Shown in pieces: positions 39,673-46,298 of a stretch of DNA of 64,000 nt (position 1 is its first letter; every line of letters starts with the position of its first letter). The notes beneath the pieces are model-generated. The model saw only the letters and a list, made by a program, of their open reading frames with translations. It was not told the origin of the DNA and made no database searches. Position numbers and translations under genes: made by a program. Source of the DNA: Methylobacterium pseudosasicola (GTDB lineage Bacteria > Pseudomonadota > Alphaproteobacteria > Rhizobiales > Beijerinckiaceae); NCBI RefSeq assembly GCF_900114535.1, contig NZ_FOTK01000016.1, positions 1 through 64,000 on the forward strand, given 5' to 3'.

Positions 39673-41355
39673 TCACTTGTTTCGCATCAGCAGCACGAGC
39701 CAGCCGATGCCGAGGATGAAAATCACGAGGCCGATCGAGACGAAGACCGGCGTGCCGAGGTCGATCAGGCGGGGCGCCAGCTGGGTGGCGAAGGCCGCCA
39801 CCACCAGCGCCACCGCGACCCGGGCGGCGGCCCGCTCGATGCCGCGGGTGACCTTGTCGAGGCCCTTCACCTCAATCTCGACGGTGACGCGGCCCTGCTT
39901 CAACCGCACGAGCATCAGGTGGATCAGCGTCGGCAGCTCCGAGGCCGCGCCGTAGAGGCCGACGCCGAGCGCCTCGGCCTTCTGCTTGAGGGCGCCGAGC
40001 GAGAACTGCGTCTGCATGCTCGCCTTGACCGTGGGGCCGGCCGCCGCGAACAGGTCGAAATCCGGATCGAGGTGGCGCATCACGCCGTCGGCGGTGACAA
40101 GGCCCTTGAACAGGATCGCCAGGTCGGTGGGCATCGCGAGGTCGTTCTCGCGGGCCATGTTCATGAAGTCGGTGAGCACCAGCCCGAGGTTCAGCGGGAT
40201 CGAAGAGTGGCTCTCCACGAAGGACGTGGCCGAGACCTGGAGGCGAGTCAGGTCGGGGTTGCTGGTGCCGGTCCAGTCGAGCAGCACGGCCATCAGGCCG
40301 TCCGCATCCTGCTTGAGCATGGCGCCGATCAGCACCAGCAGCTGCGAGCGCCGCCGCTGCGACAGCCGGCCGATGATGCCGAAATCGATGAAGCCGATCC
40401 TGTTGCCCGGGAGCGCCAGCATGTTGCCGGGATGCGGATCGGCGTGGAACACGCCCTCGATCAGCGCCATCTGCAGGAAGGCGTCGGTGCCCTTCTGGGC
40501 GAGCAGCTTCTTGTCGAGACCGGCCGCGCGCAGGGCCGCCTCGTCATTGGGCGGGATGCCATGGATGAAGTCCTGCACCAGGACCCGCTCGGAGCAGTAC
40601 TCCCAGTGGATCTTGGGGAAGACGATGTCGTCGCGGTCCTCGAAGATCTGGGCCAGGAGCTCGCAGTTGCGCGCCTCGTTGAGCAGGTCGAGCTCGCCGT
40701 TCAGGCCGTCGGCGAGGTGGCGCATCTGCTCCCGCGGCTGATAGCGGGCCATGTCCGGCCACTCGTTCTCGACGATCCGGGCGCCGTGGGCCATCAGGCG
40801 CAGATCCGCCTCGATGATCTTGCGCAGGTTCGGCCGCAGGACCTTGACGATCACGTCCTCGCCCGTGTGCAGCCGCGCCCGGTAGACCTGGGCGATCGAC
40901 GCGGAGGCGATCGGGTTTGTGTCGAACTCGGCGAACACCTCGTTGGGCGGGGCGCCGATATCCTGCTCGAGCTGAGGGCCGATCTGCTCCCACGGCACCG
41001 GCACGACCTGGCTGTGGAGCTTCTGCAGCTCCTCAGTCCAGGCCGGGGACAGCAGGTCCGGCCGGCTCGCCAGGACCTGCCCGAACTTGATGAAGGTCGG
41101 GCCGAGCGCCTCGATCGCCCGGCGCAGGCGCTCGGGCTCGGACAGGCGGGTGACATCGACCCGGGGCCGCCGGCGCGGCAGCAGCGGCAGGTAGCGCAGC
41201 CCGAGACGGTCGACGACGCGGGTAACGCCGAAGCCGATCAGGATCGTCGCGATCTCCGACAGCCTCTGACGGTCGCGGGCGGCAACGAAGGCTGTCTTCA
41301 GCATGAACTGAGCGATCCGGTCGGACGGGATTGGGCGTCCGGACAGCACGAGCAT
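39673..41355 (-). CDS. ubiB: UbiB/ABC1-family atypical kinase
   Basis: Atypical protein-kinase-like ATPase needed for ubiquinone synthesis. The product of about 560 residues has the KxGQ motif in TFIKFGQVLASRPDLL, AAAS-like loop NPIASASIAQVYRA, the ExD region, HADPHPGNML and FIDFGIIGRL (metal-binding). Two C-terminal membrane helices (VAVALVVAAFATQLAP and VFVSIGLVIFILGIGWLVLL) anchor it to the inner membrane. The start is uncertain: ATG at 41355 or 41304. In many alphaproteobacteria ubiB lies next to ubiE; here no other ubiquinone gene is near. Confidence 0.9.
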   Translation of the reverse strand: MLVLSGRPIPSDRIAQFMLKTAFVAARDRQRLSEIATILIGFGVTRVVDRLGLRYLPLLPRRRPRVDVTRLSEPERLRRAIEALGPTFIKFGQVLASRPDLLSPAWTEELQKLHSQVVPVPWEQIGPQLEQDIGAPPNEVFAEFDTNPIASASIAQVYRARLHTGEDVIVKVLRPNLRKIIEADLRLMAHGARIVENEWPDMARYQPREQMRHLADGLNGELDLLNEARNCELLAQIFEDRDDIVFPKIHWEYCSERVLVQDFIHGIPPNDEAALRAAGLDKKLLAQKGTDAFLQMALIEGVFHADPHPGNMLALPGNRIGFIDFGIIGRLSQRRRSQLLVLIGAMLKQDADGLMAVLLDWTGTSNPDLTRLQVSATSFVESHSSIPLNLGLVLTDFMNMARENDLAMPTDLAILFKGLVTADGVMRHLDPDFDLFAAAGPTVKASMQTQFSLGALKQKAEALGVGLYGAASELPTLIHLMLVRLKQGRVTVEIEVKGLDKVTRGIERAAARVAVALVVAAFATQLAPRLIDLGTPVFVSIGLVIFILGIGWLVLLMRNK

Positions 41356-41721
41356 AAGGACTTTTTTGCGGTCGCGAACCCCGGGAGGTCCCGGCGGCGA
41401 CAATAGGGCCGGCGCCGGGGAGGTAAGCCCATAGCCGGCGTCAGGTCCCGTTCCTGATCGACGAACATCCAACCCAACCCCCTCATCCTGAGAGGGCGGC
41501 GCGCAGTGGCGCCCTCGAAGGAGCCCTCCAGGGATCGCGCGCAGACTGGAGGGCTCCTTCGAGGCTCGCTTCGCTCACGCCTCTGGATGAAGGGGGGGTG
41601 GACGAGCGCCGATAAAGCTTGAGGCAGCACCTGTCGTAGGCGGTGCCACTTCGCTGGCGATCTTGGTTTCCGCGTTGTTTTATCTAATTGTTTTGCGCCC
41701 GCACCCTCATCGCAAGCATTC
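41356..41721. other. Intergenic region upstream of ubiB with a repeat
   Basis: No gene is supported in these 366 bases between the ubiB start and the stop of the binding-protein gene. The half near ubiB must hold its promoter. Family A repeat copy 2 fills 41472-41600. The remaining 120 bases are notably AT-richer (GTTGTTTTATCTAATTGTTT around 41673) and may contain a promoter for ubiB. Confidence 0.5.
41472..41600. repeat. Dispersed inverted repeat, family A, copy 2
   Basis: CCTCGAAGGAGCCCTCCAG (41513-41531) and its perfect 19-base inverted partner (41546-41564) enclose a 14-base loop. The flank CCAACCCCCTCATCCTGAG is the reverse complement of the 3' flank of copy 1 at 459-480, so the two copies lie in opposite orientation about 41 kb apart. 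Further outer symmetry exists between CTCATCCTGAGAGG and CTCTGGATGAAGG. Confidence 0.8.
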
Positions 41722-42456
41722 CTAGAAAGCCGGCTCAAGACCGCTCGCGCGGTAGGCGGCGGCGGCCTCCTTCGTGGTCAGCCCGGCGAGGAAGCGTAGC
41801 GCGCCGTCCCGGTCGGCAGCGCCGCGCAGGATCGCGGCTGCGAAGGTGGTGATCGCCTGCACCGGCTCCGGGAACGGCCCGACCACCTCGATGCCCGGCA
41901 CCACCATCAACTCGCTGACCTGCTGGACCGCTATGTCGGCCTCGCCCGAGACCAGTTTTTCCGCGGTAAAACCTTGCGGGATGATCGTGGCCCGGGCGTT
42001 CACCGCATCGGCCAAACCGAGCCGTGGCAGCAGGTCGGCGAAGTAGATCCCGCTGGCGCCGGTGCGCGAATAAGCGACAGAGCGCGCCGCAACGAGCGTG
42101 CGCTTGAGCGCCTCGACGCTGCCGATATCCGGATGCGCCGCCCCGGCCTTCACGGCGATACCGTAGCGGGAACGCGCCACATCGACCCGGGTCTCCGGCT
42201 CGACCTTTCCGGCGGCGATCAGCCGGTTCATGGCGTCCGAGAGCACGAACACCGCGTCGGCGGTCTCGCCGGCCTCCAGCGCCTTCATGATCACCGCGGT
42301 GGGCGCCCAGTCGATCGCCACCCGGCCGCCCGCCGCCGCGAAGGCGGGGACGACATGCGCGTCGAAGGCGCCCCGCACCACCAGGGCGCATTTCAGCCGC
42401 GTCGCGCGCTGCTCGTCCGCCATGCCGGCTCCCATCGCCTCGGGTTCTGTGCTCAC
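41722..42456 (-). CDS. ModA-like substrate-binding protein without signal peptide
   Basis: The 244-residue product resembles type 2 periplasmic binding proteins of the molybdate/SBP_bac_11 kind. Recognisable parts are LIAAGKVEPETRVDVARSRYGIAVK, SVAYSRTGASGIYFADLLPRLG, IIPQGFTAEKLVSGEADIAVQQ and LRFLAGLTTKEAAAAYRASGLEPAF (in parts). The N terminus (MSTEPEAMGAGMADEQRATR) has no hydrophobic signal sequence, so it should stay in the cytoplasm. The GTG start overlaps the stop of the upstream dehydrogenase gene, confirming the start. Without permease or ATPase genes, a role as ligand sensor, carrier or enzyme is more likely than transport. Confidence 0.7.
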   Translation of the reverse strand: MSTEPEAMGAGMADEQRATRLKCALVVRGAFDAHVVPAFAAAGGRVAIDWAPTAVIMKALEAGETADAVFVLSDAMNRLIAAGKVEPETRVDVARSRYGIAVKAGAAHPDIGSVEALKRTLVAARSVAYSRTGASGIYFADLLPRLGLADAVNARATIIPQGFTAEKLVSGEADIAVQQVSELMVVPGIEVVGPFPEPVQAITTFAAAILRGAADRDGALRFLAGLTTKEAAAAYRASGLEPAF

Positions 42457-43292
42457 CGAGCCGGCGGCTCAGTGCGGGAATAGTCGAGGGCGGTGAAGCC
42501 GCCGCCCTGGTAGCGCTCGATCACCGGGTTGCCGCTGGTCTTGCCTTCCAACGCCGGGGCGTAGGCATCGGCGCTGTCCTGCGGCGCCCAGCCGATCACG
42601 TCGCGACCGTCCCGGCGCCACCAGGTCATGCGGCTGTTGTTCGACGCGCCCCAGATCACCACCGAACCCTTCGGCCCGAGGCTCGGGGCCAGGGTGGCGC
42701 GGGTGATCAGCCGGGTCAGGTCGGCGTAGGACAGCCAGGTCGCCAGCATCCGGGCGTCGATGGGCTCCGGGAAGCAGGAGCCGATGCGCAGGAACACGCT
42801 CTCGACGCCGTGCTTGTCCCGGTACAGGCCGCCCATCAGCTCGCCATAGGCCTTGGACAGGCCGTAATAGCCGTCCGGGGCGAGGGCGCAGTCGTCGTCC
42901 AGCAACTCGGTCCGCTCGTGGAACCCGATCGCGTGGTTCGAGGAGGCGAAGACCATCCGGGCGCGCTCCCGCCGGGCCGCCTCGTAGGCGTGGTAGAGCC
43001 CGCGGATGTTGGGGCCGATCACGGTCTCGAACGGGTGCTCCACCGAGATCCCGCCGAAATGCAGGATCGTGCCGCAGCCCTCCGCCAGCCGCAGGATCGC
43101 CGGGCCGTCCTCCAGGTCAGCGAGCTGGAAGCGTGCCCCCTCGGGCAGCGGATCGGGGAAGGGCACCCGGTCGGTCAGGCGCAGTGTCCAGCCCTGCGCG
43201 CCGAGCGCCTTCGTGAGCACCCGCCCGAGGGCGCCGGACGCCCCGGTGAGCAAGACGGGTTTTTGCGGGATCGTGTCGGTCTGGGCGCTCAT
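42453..43292 (-). CDS. udh: NAD-dependent sugar-acid dehydrogenase, uronate dehydrogenase-like
   Basis: The 279-residue SDR enzyme has the Rossmann loop LLTGASGALGRVL, ILHFGGISVEHPFE, VFASSNHAIGFHERTE and the active-site Tyr-x-x-x-Lys in YYGLSKAYGE. LRIGSCFPEPIDARMLATWLS and VVIWGASNNSRMTWW are near matches to the Agrobacterium uronate dehydrogenase, which oxidises galacturonate or glucuronate to the aldarolactone. The actual sugar is not certain; related enzymes act on other aldoses. It is preceded by a 2-hydroxyacid oxidase and overlaps the binding-protein gene. Confidence 0.8.
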   Translation of the reverse strand: MSAQTDTIPQKPVLLTGASGALGRVLTKALGAQGWTLRLTDRVPFPDPLPEGARFQLADLEDGPAILRLAEGCGTILHFGGISVEHPFETVIGPNIRGLYHAYEAARRERARMVFASSNHAIGFHERTELLDDDCALAPDGYYGLSKAYGELMGGLYRDKHGVESVFLRIGSCFPEPIDARMLATWLSYADLTRLITRATLAPSLGPKGSVVIWGASNNSRMTWWRRDGRDVIGWAPQDSADAYAPALEGKTSGNPVIERYQGGGFTALDYSRTEPPAR

Positions 43293-43370
43293 CGGGTTCG
43301 CTCCGGAATCGGGCGGGCTGGACGCTCCAATGTGACGCGGAGCGCGGCGTCGGTCATGCCGGTCTCCGGG

Positions 43371-44678
43371 TCAGCTTCGCCGCGGGACGCGGCGCAGGAA
43401 GTCCGGGTTGAGCTCGGACAGGCGGTTCACCCCGATCAGTGCCATGTCACGGTTGAGCTCCTCCTTGAGGATCCGCATGGCGTGCTCGACGCCCGCCGCC
43501 CCGCCGAGCGCGGCGCCGAACATGAACGGCCGGCCGAGCAGGACGAAGTCGGCGCCGAGGGCCAGCGCCTTCATCACGTCGGTGCCGCGGCGGATGCCGC
43601 TGTCGACGATGATCTTCAGGCTGCCCTTCCGAGCAGCGATCTCCGGCAGCACGTCGAGGGGCGCGATGGCGTAGTCGAGCTGGCGGCCGCCATGGGTGGA
43701 CAGGATCACGCCATCGGCGCCGCAGCCCCGGGCGATCTCGACATCCTCGGGGGCGAGGAGCCCCTTCACCAGAAGGTTGCCGGACCAGCGCTTGCGGATC
43801 GCCTCCAGGTTTTTCCACGAGAGCTGGTCCCGGGCGATGGTGTTGCGCACCGCGCCCTGCGACATCATCGGTGGACCGCGCGTCGCCTCGGTGTTCTCGA
43901 AATGCGGTGCGCCGTGCTTCAGGAAGGTGCGGGCCACGGTGCCCAGCAGCCAGCGCGGGTGGGTCGCGCTCTGCCACGCAACCTTGGGCGTCACCTTGAT
44001 CGGCATCGAGAAGCCGCTGCGGGTGTTGTGCTCGCGATTGCCGAGCGTCGGAGTGTCGGCGGTCACCACGAAGGTGCGGTAGCCGGTGGCCGCCACCCGG
44101 TCGAGCAGGCGGTCGATCCGGGTCTGGTCGCCGGGCAGGTAGCCCTGGAACCACGCCTGCGGGTTCTGCGCGTAAACGTCCTCCAGCTTGATCAGCGAGG
44201 AGGCGCTGAGGATCATCGGCAGGTTCATCCGCCGCGCCGCCTCGGCGAGCACGATATCGCCGCGATAGGCGATGAACGCGGCGCCGCCCAGCGGCCCGAT
44301 TCCGAACGGCGCCGCGTAGGTGTGGCCGAACAGCTCGGTGGCCGTGTCGCGCCCGGACGTGTCGCGCATCAGCCGTGGCACCAGGGCGTAATCGGCATAG
44401 GCGCCGCGGCTATGGGCCAGCGCGGCCCCGGTTTCGGCGCCGCCGGCCACGTACTGGAAGATCATGTGCGGCAGCAGCCGGCGGGCGTGGCGCTCGAAAT
44501 CGTCGAGCGCCAGCAGGTCGCGGAACCGGTAGGGCGTGACTGCGTCGCTGCGCTTGAGGCTGGTGACGAGGGCCTGCGAGCCGGCAATGCCCGGCGCCTC
44601 GGCATCGGCCTGTCCGACCGTGTCCGAGCCGCGCTCCGTCGCCCCCGGGCCGGGCGCCGGCTGATCGAACGTCGCCAT
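43371..44678 (-). CDS. FMN-dependent alpha-hydroxy acid oxidase/dehydrogenase
   Basis: The 435-residue product is a member of the lactate/glycolate/mandelate oxidoreductase family. Core features are FQYVAGGAETG, PFGIGPLGGAAFI, SASSLIKLEDV, VTADTPTLGNRE, the substrate/FMN Lys in NLLVKGLL, the catalytic His in ILSTHGGRQLDY and DSGIRRGTDVMKALALGADFVLLGRPF. The usual SNHGG motif reads STHGG, an Asn to Thr change beside the catalytic His. An N-terminal extension of about 50 residues is unusual. RBS AGGGAGGAG precedes the ATG at 44678. It is divergent from the racemase-like gene and heads the dehydrogenase/binding-protein unit. Confidence 0.88.
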   Translation of the reverse strand: MATFDQPAPGPGATERGSDTVGQADAEAPGIAGSQALVTSLKRSDAVTPYRFRDLLALDDFERHARRLLPHMIFQYVAGGAETGAALAHSRGAYADYALVPRLMRDTSGRDTATELFGHTYAAPFGIGPLGGAAFIAYRGDIVLAEAARRMNLPMILSASSLIKLEDVYAQNPQAWFQGYLPGDQTRIDRLLDRVAATGYRTFVVTADTPTLGNREHNTRSGFSMPIKVTPKVAWQSATHPRWLLGTVARTFLKHGAPHFENTEATRGPPMMSQGAVRNTIARDQLSWKNLEAIRKRWSGNLLVKGLLAPEDVEIARGCGADGVILSTHGGRQLDYAIAPLDVLPEIAARKGSLKIIVDSGIRRGTDVMKALALGADFVLLGRPFMFGAALGGAAGVEHAMRILKEELNRDMALIGVNRLSELNPDFLRRVPRRS

Positions 44679-44734
44679 CCGCTCCTCCCTGGATGTCACT
44701 GGGCGTGGAATTTACCGGGCCTGGATATCTCCGA

Positions 44735-44754
44735 TGTTGAAAACGCTTACAACA
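44735..44754. promoter_or_regulatory. LacI-family-type operator between the divergent sugar-acid genes
   Basis: TGTTGAAAACGCTTACAACA is an imperfect 20-base palindrome centred on CG, with the AAnCGnTT core of LacI/GalR operators. It lies 57 bases upstream of the oxidase start and 57 upstream of the racemase-like start, midway between them, so one repressor could control both units. No LacI-family gene lies within the window. Confidence 0.6.
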
Positions 44755-44810
44755 CTGACATTGACGAGCCGGACGCCACGACCGCGCCGCGCCACATCCC
44801 GGGAGACAGC

Positions 44811-45482
44811 ATGGCCCCCCGCATCGTCCTCCTGCACGCGACGCCGGTCGCGATGGCTCCGATCCAGGCGGCCTTCGACGAGCGCTGGCCCGAGGCCGAG
44901 ACGGTCAACCTGCTGGATGACGGGCTTTCCCTCGACCGGGCCAAGGAGCCGGGCGAAATCTCCGAGGGTATGATCGACCGATTCGTCCGGTTCGGGCGCT
45001 ACGGCCACGACATGGGCGCCGACGGCATCCTGATCACCTGCTCGGCCTTCGGGCCGGCCATCGACCGGCTGAGCGAGACCGTGCCGGTGCCGGTGCTCAA
45101 GCCGAACGAGGCGATGTTCCGCGCCGCCATCGCTCAAGGACAGCGCATCGGCATGCTGGCGACCTTCGGCCCCTCGATCGGCACCATGACCGACGAGTTC
45201 GAGGAGTTCGTCGGCCAGTCGGGACGGCCCGCGACCCTGCGCACGATCCTGGTGGACGACGCCATGGCACGCCTGCGCGCCGGCGACGCCGAGACCCACA
45301 ACCGGCTCATCGCCGCGCGGGCGCCGGAGCTCTCCGAGTGCGACGCGATCATGCTGGCGCATTTCTCGACCTCCCGGGCCGCCGAGGCGGTGCGCGCCAC
45401 AATCGACGTCCCGGTCCTGACCGCGCCGCACGCGGCAGTGGACCGGATACGCGCCCTGATCGAGACGGCTGAGAGGGCCTAA
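44811..45482 (+). CDS. Asp/Glu racemase-fold protein with one catalytic cysteine
   Basis: The 223-residue product has the aspartate/glutamate racemase fold. Cys77 in GILITCSAFGP is the first catalytic cysteine and KPNEAMF follows. At the second position, where racemases have GCT-like sequence, it reads MLAHFSTSRA with no cysteine (Cys177 lies too early). Related one-cysteine enzymes include decarboxylases and other lyases, so simple amino-acid racemisation is doubtful. The ATG at 44811 has GGGAGA upstream. It is translated just before the hydroxypyruvate-isomerase-like gene (three-base gap). Confidence 0.75.
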   Translation: MAPRIVLLHATPVAMAPIQAAFDERWPEAETVNLLDDGLSLDRAKEPGEISEGMIDRFVRFGRYGHDMGADGILITCSAFGPAIDRLSETVPVPVLKPNEAMFRAAIAQGQRIGMLATFGPSIGTMTDEFEEFVGQSGRPATLRTILVDDAMARLRAGDAETHNRLIAARAPELSECDAIMLAHFSTSRAAEAVRATIDVPVLTAPHAAVDRIRALIETAERA

Positions 45483-45485
45483 TCT

Positions 45486-46283
45486 ATGAAGCTCGGTGCT
45501 TTCTCCGACCGCCTGAGCGGCCATTGCGGCTTCCTGTTCACGGAGCTGCCCCTGCCCGAGCGGTTCGCTGCCGCCGCCAAGGTCGGGTTCCGGGCGGTGG
45601 AGCATCCGAACCTGTTCGCGACCCCGGCCCGGGAGGTGGCGGGCTGGCTCGAGCGGGCCGGAGTGCCCCTGGTCCAGACCGGATTTCCGGCGGGCGACGC
45701 CGCGAAGGGCGAAAAGGGCTTCGCCGCCCTGCCGGACAAGGTCGCCTATTACCGCTCCACCATCGCGCCGACCCTGGACTACGTCGCGCAGCTGGGCTGC
45801 CGCATGGTCCACCCGATGGCCGGAATCCGCCCGGCCGGGGCCGAGCCCGCGCGGCTCTGGGACACCTATCTCGACAACCTCGCCTTCGCGGCCGACGCCG
45901 CCAAGGCCCGCGGCATGACCGTGATCGTGGAGCCGATCGGCCCAGGCTCCATCGCCGATTACGTGATCGACGATCCGCTCAATGCCGTGGAGGCGATCCG
46001 GGCGATCGACCGGGACAACGTCAAGCTGCTGTTCGACGCCTATCACTGCGTCTGCCTCGGCCACGACCCGGCGGCGCTGATCCGGGCGCACGCGCCGCTG
46101 ATCGCCCATGTCCAGATCGCCGACGATCCGGGCCGGCACGAGCCCGGCACCGGCACCATCGCGTTCGAGCCGATCTTCAAGGCTCTGGAGGCGGTGGGCT
46201 ATGCCGGCTTCATCGGCTGCGAATACCACCCGGCCGCCGGCACCGAAGCCGGCCTCGGCTGGATGCGGGCGGCCTCGGCCTAG
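45486..46283 (+). CDS. hyi: Hydroxypyruvate isomerase-like TIM-barrel protein
   Basis: The 265-residue product is an AP-endonuclease-2-type TIM barrel of the Hyi/OtnI group. It contains GFRAVEHPNLF, AYYRSTIAPTLDYVAQLGC, MTVIVEPIG (catalytic Glu), LLFDAYHCVCLG, HVQIADDPGRHEPGTG and GFIGCEYHPA with the second Glu. The family interconverts hydroxypyruvate and tartronate semialdehyde or isomerises related keto-sugar acids. It follows the racemase-fold gene by three bases. Together with the divergent hydroxyacid oxidase and uronate-dehydrogenase-like enzyme it points to degradation of a small sugar acid. Confidence 0.85.
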   Translation: MKLGAFSDRLSGHCGFLFTELPLPERFAAAAKVGFRAVEHPNLFATPAREVAGWLERAGVPLVQTGFPAGDAAKGEKGFAALPDKVAYYRSTIAPTLDYVAQLGCRMVHPMAGIRPAGAEPARLWDTYLDNLAFAADAAKARGMTVIVEPIGPGSIADYVIDDPLNAVEAIRAIDRDNVKLLFDAYHCVCLGHDPAALIRAHAPLIAHVQIADDPGRHEPGTGTIAFEPIFKALEAVGYAGFIGCEYHPAAGTEAGLGWMRAASA

Positions 46284-46298
46284 GGTCGATCGCGACTG

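Noticed and set aside
42810..44700. Plus-strand frame running through udh and the hydroxyacid oxidase into the racemase-like gene
   Set aside because: Only the part from 44811 encodes a recognisable protein; the rest is antisense shadow of two good minus-strand genes.
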